A stretch of 10,470 bases of DNA from an archaeon MnTg01 (GTDB lineage Archaea > Thermoproteota > Nitrososphaeria > Nitrososphaerales > Nitrosopumilaceae). Position numbers and translations under genes: made by a program. The notes beneath the pieces are model-generated. The model was not told the DNA's origin, did not search any database, and saw only the letters and a program-made list of their open reading frames with translations. The stretch is from NCBI GenBank assembly GCA_008974855.1, contig BFAR01000031.1:1-10470 (forward strand), in the 5' to 3' direction. This document shows positions 1-7,525 of the stretch, piece by piece (the first letter of the stretch is position 1; each line of letters opens with the position of its first letter).

Positions 1-260
1 TAGATTGGTCTGTATCTTTTAATCATGTTTGATTCTAGAATGTATGCTTCTCCTTCATTATCTGTTAAAACAAATTCAATATCTGAAATTTTTTCAACAA
101 GTTTTTGAGTTTTATAATTTTGATTTTTTAAAAAATATGATTTTACTCGGTTTTTTAGATTTTTAGCCTTACCAATGTAGATTATGTTATCACTTGTATC
201 CTTCATCAAATAGATTCCTGGTTGTTTAGGTATGTTTATTTTAGAAATATCTAAAGTCAT
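1..260 (-). CDS. uvrC: UvrABC excinuclease subunit C, N-terminal part (cut by window edge)
   Basis: UvrC is the nuclease of bacterial-type nucleotide excision repair. It makes the 3' incision with its N-terminal GIY-YIG domain and the 5' incision with a C-terminal RNase H-like domain, acting on UvrB-DNA complexes. Only the first 86 codons lie here. They show the GIY-YIG domain: PGIYLMKD at about residues 14-21, IIYIGKAKNLKNRVKSYF at about 27-44 with the conserved Arg, and EGEAYILESNMIKRYRP near 69-85 with the catalytic Glu. The ATG at 260 overlaps the uvrA TGA as ATGA, so translation is probably coupled, and no clear Shine-Dalgarno sequence is needed. The gene continues beyond position 1, so the UVR, RNase H-like and helix-hairpin-helix parts cannot be judged. 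The family is certain. Confidence 0.96.
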   Translation of the reverse strand, partial: MTLDISKINIPKQPGIYLMKDTSDNIIYIGKAKNLKNRVKSYFLKNQNYKTQKLVEKISDIEFVLTDNEGEAYILESNMIKRYRPI

Positions 261-3073
261 CTTTGCATAAACTTTTTTAGGAATTTTCCTGTATGTGTAC
301 TTGTTTTTGCTACCTGTGAAGGTGTGCCTACGGTCATAATTTTACCTCCTTCATCTCCTCCTTCTGGACCAAGATCAATTATCCAATCTGAATTTTTGAT
401 TACATCCATGTTGTGTTCAATTACAATCACTGTATTGCCAAGATTAACCAGTCGATTTAACACATCCAGTAGTTTTTGAACATCTGCAAAATGTAGGCCT
501 GTTGTTGGTTCATCTAATATGTAAAGTGTATTGCCAGTAGTTCTTTTTGATAGCTCTGATGCCAGCTTTACTCTTTGTGCTTCTCCTCCAGATAATGTTG
601 GAGATGATTGCCCAAGTTTGATGTATCCTAAACCAACATCAAAGACTGTTTGAAGTTTTCTCTTAATTGATGGAATATTTTCAAAAAATTTCAATGCTTC
701 AAACACTGTCATATCCAAAATATCTGAAATATTTTTCCCCTTATAATTAACTGACAATGTTTCAGTGTTGTATCTTTTTCCTTTACATTCATCACACTTT
801 ACAAAAACATCTGAAAGAAATTGCATCTCTATTTGTTTTACACCATCACCTTCACATGCAAAACATCTTCCAACTGGAACATTAAATGAGAATTGTCCCA
901 TTGAATATCCTCGTTCTTTTGAAATTTCTGTATTTGAATAAAGTTCCCGAATTGGAGTAAATGCGCCAATGTATGTTGCAGGGTTTGATCTTGGTGTTCT
1001 TCCAATTGGCGATTGATTAATTGCTATTACTTTATCGATTTTCTCTATTCCTGTTATTTCTTTATGGGCACCTACACGATGATTAGTTTTGTAAAAGTTG
1101 GATTCAAGAGCTTTTAACAATGTTTCATTTAGTAATGTTGATTTTCCAGAACCTGAAACTCCAGTAACAGTGATAAATTTTCCTAATGGAAATTCTACAG
1201 TGATATTTTTTAGATTATTTTCTTTTGCACCCTTGAGAATTAATTTACCCTTGTCTTCTCGTTTTTTATCTTTTAACGTGATAATTAATTTATTTTTAAG
1301 GTAATCTCCTGTAACTGATTTATGTCCATTAAGAATCATGTCCACAGTTCCTTCAAAAACTATTCTTCCTCCATTGACTCCGGCTCCTGGTCCTAGGTCT
1401 AGCATCCAGTCTGAATTTCGTATAACTTCTTCGTCATGCTCTACTACAATGACAGTATTTCCAAGATTTCGCAGCTTTATTAGCGTTTTAATCAATCTAG
1501 CGTTATCCCTTTGATGTAATCCAATTGTAGGCTCATCTAAAACATATAGCACTCCTGTAAGGTTGGAGCCAATTTGTGTTGCTAGTCGAATTCTTTGTGA
1601 CTCTCCACCAGATAATGTGGCACTAGATCTATTTAGTGTAAGATAAGTTAATCCTACATTTTTTAGAAACTCTAATCGCTCCTTAATTTCTTTTAATACT
1701 TCTCTTGCAATAAACTCTTCAGTTTTTGTTAGCTTGAGATTTTGAAAAAAGTCATAACAATCATCAATTGAAAGATCACATACATCCATTATTCCTTTAT
1801 CATTAATTTTTACGCCTAAAGCTTCAGGTTTTAGCTTTCGTCCATGACATGCAATACATGGAGTATCTAACATGAATTGTTTCAACCATTCTCTTTTTGC
1901 TTCAGATTCAGTTTCTAAAAATATTCGATGTAAATTATTTAGAACACCTTCAAAACTATCTGAATATTCCCAGTAGGAATCACTTGTTTTTGATTGGTAT
2001 TTGTAGTTGATTTTTTTATCAGTTCCATGTAAAATTGCTTCAAGATGTTTTGGTTTTAGTTTGTTAATTGGCGTCATTAAATTAAATCCAAATTTTTTTC
2101 CAACTGCGCGAAGTTCTTGGCGACGAAATGATGCTGCTCTACCACTCCAAGGAACCACTGCGCCATCTAAAAGAGACTTGGTTTTATCTGGTATAACTAA
2201 ATCTGGATCAAACTCCATTTTTACTCCTAGACCATTACAGGCCTTGCAAGAGCCAAAAGGCGAGTTAAATGAAAACGTTCTTGGTTCTAGCTCCCCAATT
2301 GTTACCCCACAGTGTGGGCATGCATTATTTTGTGAAAATAATCTATTTTCTTTTTCAGATGCAATCATTACTTGACCTTTAGCAGCTTTGATTGCATTTT
2401 GAATTGCTTCAAAGAGTCTACTTTTTTCTTCTTTTGATGCAGTAATTCTATCAACTACAATTTCTATCCAATGCCATTTTTGTTTGTCAAGTGCAGGAAT
2501 CTCTTCATCTAAAGACTGTATTTCATTATCCAGACGAATTCTAGAATACCCATCTTTTTTGATTTGCTCAAATAGCTTCTCATAGGTTCCCTTTTTTCGT
2601 TGAATAATAGGTGCCAAAATCAGGATTTTTTTACCTCCAAAATCTTTGAGAACCGAGTCACAAATAGTCTCAATTGACTGGTTTGAAATCCTTCTTTTAC
2701 AGTTGGGACAATGAGGAATCCCTATTCTAGCATATAGTAATCTAAGATAATCAAAGATTTCAGTGGTGGTTCCAACAGTTGAGCGTGGGTTTTTGCTAGT
2801 TGTTTTTTGCTGGATTGAAATAGCAGGAGATAATCCTTCAATAGAATCAACATCTGGCTTGTCCATCATTTCAAGAAACTGTCTTGCATATGCGGATAGT
2901 GATTCTACATAACGACGCTGTCCTTCTGCATAAATTGTATCAAATGCTAATGTAGATTTTCCAGAGCCTGATAATCCAGAAATTACCACCAGTTTATTTT
3001 TTGGAATATCTACATCAATATTTTTTAAATTATGTTGTCGTGCTCCACGAATCTTTAATATGTTATTTTTCAT
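257..3073 (-). CDS. uvrA: UvrABC excinuclease subunit A, damage-recognition ATPase
   Basis: UvrA is the ABC-type ATPase that dimerises, scans DNA for bulky lesions and loads UvrB. At 938 aa from this start it matches the usual ~940 aa. Motifs appear in the expected order: Walker [10 protein letters not shown] (about residues 33-41); a CPHC...CKAC zinc module (about 253-280) with the [10 protein letters not shown] stretch; a CIAC pair; signature LSGGESQR (about 485) followed by [11 protein letters not shown]; second Walker [10 protein letters not shown] (about 635); a CFAC...CDEC zinc finger with a 19-residue spacer, which is the functionally important one in bacteria; and signature LSGGEAQR (about 825) with [11 protein letters not shown]. 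Both ATPase sites look intact. Start choice: the ATG at 3073 gives [20 protein letters not shown] at 3085 would add four residues but sits one base after the AAGGAG, so the ATG (13 nt from GGAG) is preferred. It overlaps the uvrB 3' end and ends in ATGA with uvrC. Confidence 0.97.
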   Translation of the reverse strand: MKNNILKIRGARQHNLKNIDVDIPKNKLVVISGLSGSGKSTLAFDTIYAEGQRRYVESLSAYARQFLEMMDKPDVDSIEGLSPAISIQQKTTSKNPRSTVGTTTEIFDYLRLLYARIGIPHCPNCKRRISNQSIETICDSVLKDFGGKKILILAPIIQRKKGTYEKLFEQIKKDGYSRIRLDNEIQSLDEEIPALDKQKWHWIEIVVDRITASKEEKSRLFEAIQNAIKAAKGQVMIASEKENRLFSQNNACPHCGVTIGELEPRTFSFNSPFGSCKACNGLGVKMEFDPDLVIPDKTKSLLDGAVVPWSGRAASFRRQELRAVGKKFGFNLMTPINKLKPKHLEAILHGTDKKINYKYQSKTSDSYWEYSDSFEGVLNNLHRIFLETESEAKREWLKQFMLDTPCIACHGRKLKPEALGVKINDKGIMDVCDLSIDDCYDFFQNLKLTKTEEFIAREVLKEIKERLEFLKNVGLTYLTLNRSSATLSGGESQRIRLATQIGSNLTGVLYVLDEPTIGLHQRDNARLIKTLIKLRNLGNTVIVVEHDEEVIRNSDWMLDLGPGAGVNGGRIVFEGTVDMILNGHKSVTGDYLKNKLIITLKDKKREDKGKLILKGAKENNLKNITVEFPLGKFITVTGVSGSGKSTLLNETLLKALESNFYKTNHRVGAHKEITGIEKIDKVIAINQSPIGRTPRSNPATYIGAFTPIRELYSNTEISKERGYSMGQFSFNVPVGRCFACEGDGVKQIEMQFLSDVFVKCDECKGKRYNTETLSVNYKGKNISDILDMTVFEALKFFENIPSIKRKLQTVFDVGLGYIKLGQSSPTLSGGEAQRVKLASELSKRTTGNTLYILDEPTTGLHFADVQKLLDVLNRLVNLGNTVIVIEHNMDVIKNSDWIIDLGPEGGDEGGKIMTVGTPSQVAKTSTHTGKFLKKFMQR

Positions 3074-5012
3074 TTTTCTTTTCAATCTCCTTTTGAATTC
3101 TTTTTAATCGTTCTCTACACTCTATAGCTCGCTCAAAGTCAAGATCCTCTGCATATTTTTTCATAGTTGCCTCAATATCTATTGAATCTCGTGTCAAATC
3201 GCTAGCTGATTTGTTTTTGATATCATCGAGTGTAGTTACTTGTTCTGGAATAGACTTTATGATTGTTTTTGGAGTAATGTCTCGTTTTTTATTATATTCT
3301 AGCTGCTTTTCTCTTCTTCGTTTAGTCTCAGCCATGGCTGACTTCATAGAGCCAGTAATATTGTCTGCATACATGATTACTGCACCTTCTACGTTTCTTG
3401 AAGCTCGTCCAAATGTTTGAATTAAACTTGTGTTATTTCTCAAAAAACCTTCCTTGTCTGCATCAAGTATTGCAACCAGAGACACTTCAGGAATATCAAG
3501 ACCCTCTCGGAGCAAGTTTATTCCTACTAAAACATCAAACTCTCCTAGTCTTAATTGCCTAATTAGCTCTGTTCTTTGTAGTACTTCAATCTCTGAATGC
3601 ATGTATCTAACCCTTACATCTTTTTTTGAGAGATACTCAGCTAAATCTTCTGCCATCCTTTTTGTTAGAGTAGTAACTAGAACTCGCTGTTCTTTTTTTG
3701 CACGTTTTTTAATTTCTTCAATTAGATCATCCATCTGGTTTTTAGTAGGTCTAACTTCTGCTATTGGGTCAAGTAGACCCGTTGGCCTAACTACCTGCTC
3801 TACTATATGAAATGATTTTTTTCTTTCATAATCTGATGGTGTGGCAGATGCAAAAATTGTATTTTTTATGTATTTTTCAAACTCTTCGAATTTGAGTGGT
3901 CGGTTATCATATGCGCTAGGGAGCCTGAATCCATATGTGATTAGCTCCCTCTTTCTAGAATGATCTCCTTTGTACATGCCATGAAGTTGTGGTAGAGTAA
4001 CATGAGATTCATCAATTACAAGTAGATAATCGTCTCCAAAAAAATCAAGCAGACAAAATGCTTGCTCGCCTACCTCTCTTCCATCAAAATGTCGAGAATA
4101 GTTTTCAATTCCAGAACAATATCCTAACTCTTCAATCATTTCCAAATCGTATTTTGTTCTCATCTCTAGTCTTTGTCGCTCTAGATCATGAAGTTCTGGC
4201 AACCTTTGTTTTAGCTCTGATTTAATTGAGTTTACTGCACGGTCTCTTACATCTTTTGCAATAAGGTAATGCTTTGCTGGAAAAATTTTGATTGAAGATA
4301 TCTTTCGTTTTTCTTTTAGTGATACATTATCAAGTAAAGTGATTTTTTCAACTTCATCTCCAAACAAAGAAATTCTAACTATATCTTCTGAATATGCTGG
4401 AATAACATCTAGCGTATCGCCTTTTACTCGAAAGTTTCCTGGCACAAGCTCTACATCATTTCTCTCATATCTTGCATTAACAAGTTTTTTAATAATTGTA
4501 GAACGATTCATTTCTTCTTTGTCAGAAATTGTAATTGACATGTCATCCCAGTCTTTGGGATTACCAAGAGAGTAAATGCATGATACTGTGGCTACAATAA
4601 TTGTGGGTTCGTTAGATAGAAGCATTGCAGTTGCTTCTAGTCTCAGCTTTTCAATTTTTTCATTAATTTGAGTATCTTTTTCTATGTAGGTATCAGTTTG
4701 AGGAAGATAGCTTTCTGGTTGGTAATAGTCGTAGTATGATACAAAGTATCCGACATTGTTTTTTGGAAAAAACTGTTTTAGCTCAGAATAAAGTTGGGCA
4801 GCTAACGTTTTGTTATGAGAAATTACTAGAGTGTTTTTGCCCGTTTGCTGAATTACATTTGCAACTGTGAAGGTTTTTCCGCTCCCTGTTACGCCTAAAA
4901 GTGTTTGAATTTTATTTTTTTTAACGCCTCTAACTAATTTCTCAATTGCTTCAGGCTGATCTCCTGTAGGGAAATAATCTGATACTAATTGAAACTCTTG
5001 AATTTGCTGCAC
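3063..5012 (-). CDS. uvrB: UvrABC excinuclease subunit B, helicase-like damage verification
   Basis: UvrB receives damaged DNA from UvrA, verifies the lesion with its beta-hairpin and limited helicase activity, and recruits UvrC. The 649 aa are close to the ~670 aa of bacterial UvrB. Visible parts: N-terminal [11 protein letters not shown]; Walker [10 protein letters not shown] (40-48); the Tyr-rich beta-hairpin [17 protein letters not shown] (about 93-109); the DEAD-like [13 protein letters not shown] (about 332-344); helicase motif [11 protein letters not shown]; and a C-terminal UVR domain with [17 protein letters not shown], which contacts UvrC. The start is GTG at 5012. An in-frame stop lies a short way upstream and no other start fits, and a TATA box 27 nt upstream suggests a leaderless transcript. 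It is the first gene of the uvrB-uvrA-uvrC unit. The protein is of bacterial type; mesophilic archaea are generally thought to have acquired this system by horizontal transfer. Confidence 0.97.
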   Translation of the reverse strand: MQQIQEFQLVSDYFPTGDQPEAIEKLVRGVKKNKIQTLLGVTGSGKTFTVANVIQQTGKNTLVISHNKTLAAQLYSELKQFFPKNNVGYFVSYYDYYQPESYLPQTDTYIEKDTQINEKIEKLRLEATAMLLSNEPTIIVATVSCIYSLGNPKDWDDMSITISDKEEMNRSTIIKKLVNARYERNDVELVPGNFRVKGDTLDVIPAYSEDIVRISLFGDEVEKITLLDNVSLKEKRKISSIKIFPAKHYLIAKDVRDRAVNSIKSELKQRLPELHDLERQRLEMRTKYDLEMIEELGYCSGIENYSRHFDGREVGEQAFCLLDFFGDDYLLVIDESHVTLPQLHGMYKGDHSRKRELITYGFRLPSAYDNRPLKFEEFEKYIKNTIFASATPSDYERKKSFHIVEQVVRPTGLLDPIAEVRPTKNQMDDLIEEIKKRAKKEQRVLVTTLTKRMAEDLAEYLSKKDVRVRYMHSEIEVLQRTELIRQLRLGEFDVLVGINLLREGLDIPEVSLVAILDADKEGFLRNNTSLIQTFGRASRNVEGAVIMYADNITGSMKSAMAETKRRREKQLEYNKKRDITPKTIIKSIPEQVTTLDDIKNKSASDLTRDSIDIEATMKKYAEDLDFERAIECRERLKRIQKEIEKKNEK

Positions 5013-5035
5013 TAATCTAATCGTAAAAAACTGAA

Positions 5036-5043
5036 CTTATAGC
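5036..5043 (-). promoter_or_regulatory. TATA box of the uvrBAC operon
   Basis: On the minus strand the sequence reads GCTATAAG, centred about 27 nt upstream of the uvrB GTG. This is the archaeal TATA-to-initiation spacing, so transcription should begin at or within a base or two of the start codon (leaderless mRNA). No Shine-Dalgarno sequence precedes the GTG, which agrees. Confidence 0.6.
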
Positions 5044-5050
5044 TAACGGT

Positions 5051-5076
5051 TGTTGATTAAACACCCCTGATCAACA
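5051..5076. promoter_or_regulatory. Inverted repeat upstream of the uvrB TATA box, candidate operator
   Basis: A perfect 7-bp inverted repeat, TGTTGAT, 12 bases, ATCAACA, ends about 8 bp upstream of the uvrB TATA box. In archaea, sites directly upstream of BRE/TATA are often bound by activators, while repressors more often cover TATA or the start. The half-sites and their placement are seen; a binding protein is inference. Confidence 0.35.
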
Positions 5077-5109
5077 CTAAATATTTCTTAATATCTCAAA
5101 AATCGTGAT

Positions 5110-5172
5110 TTAATTCTCGTCTAATATCTAAGTAAATGGTCAAAAATGCCATTTACTCCAGCTGAGAATTAA
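5110..5172 (+). ncRNA. Nested double inverted repeat, candidate small structured RNA
   Basis: Two perfect 9-bp inverted repeats are nearly concentric. The outer arms are TTAATTCTC (5110-5118) and GAGAATTAA (5164-5172). The inner arms are AGTAAATGG (5131-5139) and CCATTTACT (5149-5157), around a 9-nt loop. Internal loops of 12 and 6 nt separate the stems. An AT-rich TATA-like stretch at about 5078-5087 lies some 26 nt before 5110, and a T5 tract follows at 5176-5180, so a plus-strand RNA of about 65-70 nt is plausible. The predicted uvrB and zinc-finger transcripts would not include it. The structure could instead act as a DNA binding site. The repeats are certain; the RNA call is inference. 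Confidence 0.35.
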
Positions 5173-5231
5173 GAATTTTTACGCCTAAAAAGTGGTATTG
5201 CCTTTTATTGAGAGTGAAGAGGTGAAGCATT

Positions 5232-5235
5232 AGGA
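5232..5235 (+). promoter_or_regulatory. Shine-Dalgarno AGGA of the zinc-finger gene
   Basis: AGGA lies 7 nt before the ATG at 5243 and supports that start. It differs from the leaderless arrangement of most genes here. A weak TATA-like CTTTTATTG at about 5201-5209 would place initiation near 5232. Confidence 0.35.
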
Positions 5236-5242
5236 ATAAGAT

Positions 5243-5392
5243 ATGAAGTACATGTGCAGAAGCTGTAAAAAGAAATGTAATGATATTACAAAACATTTGA
5301 TGACAGAACACAAATTTTCAAAAGAAACTATAGAATCCCAACTCCAAAAAAACCCAAATAGTTTTAAAAATGTCTTTGAAAAATTACAATAA
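5243..5392 (+). CDS. Small C2H2-like zinc-finger protein, 49 aa
   Basis: This is a short gene read as MKYMCRSCKKKCNDITKHLM and onward, ending in a TAA at 5390-5392. Cys5 and Cys8 (C-x2-C) and His18 and His23 (H-x4-H) make a classical C2H2-type zinc-binding set spaced by a 9-residue loop; Cys12 is an extra possible ligand. The C-terminal half (FSKETIESQLQKNPNSFKNV) is predicted helical and polar. Mini-proteins of this build are common in Thaumarchaeota and are usually annotated only as zinc-finger domain proteins; their function is unknown, with nucleic acid binding a reasonable guess. No membrane segment or signal is visible. The coding potential of the opposite strand (5230-5466) is a hydrophobic shadow and is not preferred. 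It stands divergent from uvrB across 230 bp, so a link to DNA repair is only positional. Confidence 0.72.
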   Translation: MKYMCRSCKKKCNDITKHLMTEHKFSKETIESQLQKNPNSFKNVFEKLQ

Positions 5393-5403
5393 TAGTATTT
5401 TAA
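5391..5403 (+). repeat. 13-bp direct repeat, copy 1 (overlaps a TATA-like element)
   Basis: AATAGTATTTTAA occurs here and again at 5564-5576, 173 bp away. A shared ATACCAA follows each copy (5407-5413 and 5592-5598) with a different gap. This copy lies at the stop of the zinc-finger gene and contributes TATTTTAAAAG, centred about 27 nt before the TTG of the next mini-ORF, so it may be that ORF's TATA box. Confidence 0.5.
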
Positions 5404-5428
5404 AAGATACCAATTCTGTTGTAATACA

Positions 5429-5557
5429 TTGCCAGAACATACTAAGGAATGTGAGTATAGAATCACTCATGGCATAAGGCATGATAACTGTTTTTGTGAA
5501 TGTCATGACAAAGGGAAGTATCATGGAAGTAATGAACCAAAAGACAGACAAGAATGA
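5429..5557 (+). CDS. Putative Cys/His-rich mini-protein, 42 aa
   Basis: This open frame has no ATG. Its only usual start is TTG at 5429, giving a 42-aa protein rich in metal-ligand residues: PEHTKECEY, then THGIRHDNCFCECHDKGKYH, with a C-x-C-x-C-H cluster. It is in the same frame as the zinc-finger gene and is separated from it by tandem stops TAA TAG (5390-5395) and about 11 codons that add two further Cys. The TATA-like stretch at 5397-5406 would allow a leaderless TTG start. Alternatives are a decayed 3' extension of the zinc-finger gene or a non-coding stretch. The density of Cys and His codons is what argues for real coding. Function is not recognised; metal binding is inferred. Confidence 0.4.
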   Translation: MPEHTKECEYRITHGIRHDNCFCECHDKGKYHGSNEPKDRQE

Positions 5558-5563
5558 CTATTC

Positions 5564-5576
5564 AATAGTATTTTAA
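5564..5576 (+). repeat. 13-bp direct repeat, copy 2
   Basis: This is the second AATAGTATTTTAA, seven bases after the TGA of the Cys/His-rich mini-ORF. No gene starts at the expected distance downstream, so it does not look like a working promoter. A T6 run at 5583-5588 just after it could end the plus-strand transcripts. Confidence 0.45.
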
Positions 5577-5650
5577 CGCAATTTTTTGCAAATACCAACT
5601 GAATTTAAAGCAATGGTAATTTCATAAGATGGACATTGGTTTTATTTTGA

Positions 5651-6283
5651 TTACCAAATTGGTTCATCTCTCATTTCAAGACCTGCATCAGTAACTTCAA
5701 AACCCATAATTTTTAGCGTTTCTTTTGCAGTAGATGAATTTCTTTCAAGAATTTTTTTTGCAAGTTCCATTCGCGCTCCTGCTTGCAAATTCTGACCAAT
5801 TTTATATTTTCCTCTCATTGAATCAGGTGTTATCTTGATAATTGCAACCTCATCTAATACCTCCATTTCAGGTGAAATTGATTCGTATTTGCCTTCAGGT
5901 TGATATTTCTTAATTAGTCCATTTAGGGCATTAGTTTTTTCATTTCTATCTTTTACAATTTCTCCTTTTCCTTTGATTACTACAGAAATGTAAAGGGTAT
6001 CTGCAAGTGACGCATCTTTTGGATCCTCAAAGTACGAAGGCAAAAACTCTAATTCCTTATCTACCTCAAAACCTACCTTTTCATTTCTAGTGACGTTTTC
6101 TAATTTTTCTCCTTTAGTATGAGAATGCATATAGATTGCATCACCTAAAAAAACAAAATTCATTGGAATAATTTGAGGATAACCATTCTCATCAATACTT
6201 GCAATCCTTCCAACATGCTCTTTGTCTAAAAATTCTTTAATTTTTTCTTTTGATTTAATCTCTAGTCTTCCCAAAAGTTGCAT
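5651..6283 (-). CDS. Pyridoxamine 5'-phosphate oxidase-fold flavin/F420-binding protein, NimA-like
   Basis: The 210-aa protein has the split-barrel FMN-binding fold of the pyridoxamine-phosphate-oxidase superfamily, closest in appearance to the NimA/5-nitroimidazole-reductase-type group. Visible family features are GRIASIDENGYPQIIPMNFV (about residues 25-44), DAIYMHSHTKGEKLENV (about 48-64, the flavin-phosphate-binding region with the H-x3-G-x-K pattern), KVGFEVDKE (about 69-77), the mid-barrel TLYISVVIKGKGEIVKD, and a C-terminal KIGQN motif seen in several relatives. About 45 residues follow that motif. The substrate cannot be read from sequence; some relatives use F420 rather than FMN. ATG start at 6283, 18 nt after the stop of the luciferase-like gene, so the two are probably co-transcribed and may share a cofactor. 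No strong Shine-Dalgarno sequence or terminator is visible. Confidence 0.85.
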   Translation of the reverse strand: MQLLGRLEIKSKEKIKEFLDKEHVGRIASIDENGYPQIIPMNFVFLGDAIYMHSHTKGEKLENVTRNEKVGFEVDKELEFLPSYFEDPKDASLADTLYISVVIKGKGEIVKDRNEKTNALNGLIKKYQPEGKYESISPEMEVLDEVAIIKITPDSMRGKYKIGQNLQAGARMELAKKILERNSSTAKETLKIMGFEVTDAGLEMRDEPIW

Positions 6284-6301
6284 AATGTGAAATTTTTACA
6301 T

Positions 6302-7414
6302 TTAACCTAAGAATGTAGCTGATGATTCATCTTTGTGTTTTAGATGTGGCATCACATCTGAGGCAAATTTATCTATGCTTCCAAAGTAGTTTTTACCCCA
6401 GAATCTAATAACAAAGTGATTAACTCCTGCCTTGACAAATCGCTCAAAGGTTGGAATTACATCATCAGGAGTGCCTACTGCAGTTGAAGAGCGAGCAACT
6501 GCTTCGGGAATTTTAGTTGCAGCTTCACGCATTTTAATTATCCATGATTGGTTTGACATTGAATATTCTGTAAAATATTTTCTAAAATCAAAACCTTCAA
6601 TCTCTTTGAGCCCATGAACCCTTAGCACTTCGGGTTTGAATAAGCTAACCTTGACAGCTTCTTTCATTTTTGCCCATGATACTTCTGCATCTTCAGAAAA
6701 GTATACATCAATATCTAATGCAAATTGAAAATCATCTTTTTCAACATCTGTTCTTCCATTTTCATCCATGGATTTTTGAATCTGTGCTTTATGATCTTCA
6801 AATAATTCTGGAGTATATCCTATTGGTAGCCAACCATTTCCATATTTTCCTGTAAGCATTAACGTCCTTTTGCCACCAGCTGCCATGTATGTTGGCGGAT
6901 ATGGTTTTCTAATTGGTGGTGCTTGAAGACATGCCCCTTCTAGTTGGTAATATTTTCCTGCAAAATCTACTGTATTATCTGGACTTGAACCATACAATTT
7001 GTGAATAACCTGAATTTGTTCTTCCCACTTTGCAACAGGTTTTTCAAATGGAATGCAAAACTCTTTGAGGTTTTGAGCCTCGCCAGCTCCTATTCCAAGA
7101 ATTGCTCTGCCTTTTGAAATTCTGTCAAGTGTAATTGCAGCTAGTGCAATGTTTGATGGATGACGCCTAATTGCATCAGTAACACAAGTACCAAGCTCTA
7201 CATTTCGAGTTGCATTTGCAATTGCAGATAACATAACCCAAGGATCCAAAACAATTGCTTTTTTCCATTGAGGGACATTTGTGTGGTCCATATACCAAAC
7301 AGAATCATATCCTGTTCTATCAGCTAATACACAAGCAGTAAGGATTTGGTCTTCAGAATATCCTGCTCTAGCTACGTTAAGACCATTTTGAATTCCAAAC
7401 TTTAATTTGCCCAA
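6302..7414 (-). CDS. Luciferase-like (LLM class) F420-dependent oxidoreductase
   Basis: The 370-aa protein is a TIM-barrel member of the bacterial luciferase-like family, which includes methylene-tetrahydromethanopterin reductase (Mer) and F420-dependent glucose-6-phosphate dehydrogenase. Evidence: strand 1 LKFGIQN (4-10), ADRTGYDSVWYMDHTNVP (31-48) with the DH characteristic of the cofactor site, LGTCVTDAIRRHPSNIA (74-90), GRAILGIGAGE (102-112), PTYMAAGGKRTL (174-185), and a C-terminal GTPDDVIPTFERFVKAGV that closes the barrel. Thaumarchaeota make coenzyme F420, so F420 is the likelier cofactor, but FMN cannot be excluded and the substrate is unknown. Start: TTG at 7414, with an in-frame TAA two codons upstream; the next Met is residue 42 and would delete strand 1. 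The gene heads a unit with the PPOX-fold gene. The terminator behind the upstream reductase gene suggests its own promoter. Confidence 0.85.
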   Translation of the reverse strand: MGKLKFGIQNGLNVARAGYSEDQILTACVLADRTGYDSVWYMDHTNVPQWKKAIVLDPWVMLSAIANATRNVELGTCVTDAIRRHPSNIALAAITLDRISKGRAILGIGAGEAQNLKEFCIPFEKPVAKWEEQIQVIHKLYGSSPDNTVDFAGKYYQLEGACLQAPPIRKPYPPTYMAAGGKRTLMLTGKYGNGWLPIGYTPELFEDHKAQIQKSMDENGRTDVEKDDFQFALDIDVYFSEDAEVSWAKMKEAVKVSLFKPEVLRVHGLKEIEGFDFRKYFTEYSMSNQSWIIKMREAATKIPEAVARSSTAVGTPDDVIPTFERFVKAGVNHFVIRFWGKNYFGSIDKFASDVMPHLKHKDESSATFLG

Positions 7415-7498
7415 CTCTTACCCTTTATGACAATATGGTATGGATCTGAGCTAAATAAGTTTAGATCAATTGATGAGTCGTATCATATCCAGATACAC
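7415..7498 (-). promoter_or_regulatory. Putative promoter region of the luciferase-like gene with two palindromes
   Basis: A TATA-like CTTATTTAG (minus strand, 7451-7459) would start transcription about 15 nt before the TTG; ACCATATTG (7431-7439) is closer and fits less well. Upstream lie a perfect 10-bp palindrome ATCAATTGAT (7465-7474) and an inverted repeat GTATC, 7 bases, GATAC (7480-7496). Either could be a regulator site. The promoter assignment is tentative. Confidence 0.3.
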
Positions 7499-7525
7499 AA
7501 AAAATAAAAAATTTTAGAATTTTTT
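7499..7525 (-). terminator. Hairpin plus T-tract terminator after the Fe-ADH gene
   Basis: On the minus strand AAAAAATT, CTAA, AATTTTTT forms a perfect 8-bp hairpin (7506-7525) starting at the stop codon. It is followed by A and six T (7499-7505). The stem has no G or C, so the oligo-T runs, which are the main archaeal termination signal, probably matter more than the hairpin. Confidence 0.6.

Noticed and set aside
3430..3810. Long plus-strand open frames opposite uvrB and uvrA (also 1098-1304, 2007-2375, 4288-4575)
   Set aside because: All lie wholly within the conserved uvr genes on the other strand, have Ser/Phe-rich shadow composition, and show no recognisable domain.
4889..5190. The motif TTACGCCTAAA, seen at about 1810, 4889 and 5179
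   Set aside because: Two copies are reverse-strand codons for Leu-Gly-Val inside uvrA and uvrB; only one is intergenic. A chance repeat of common codons is the simplest reading.
5230..5466. A 78-codon minus-strand frame rich in Phe, Tyr and Leu, which could suggest a small membrane protein
   Set aside because: It is antisense to the zinc-finger gene and the Cys/His-rich frame. Its aromatic and hydrophobic content is what reversed Lys/Glu/Asn-rich AT codons give, and it has no promoter or start signal.
5581..5650. Possible terminator GCAA-TTTT-TTGC with a T6 run after the mini-ORF
   Set aside because: The stem is only 4 bp. The T-run could end plus-strand transcripts, but this is too weak to list as a feature.
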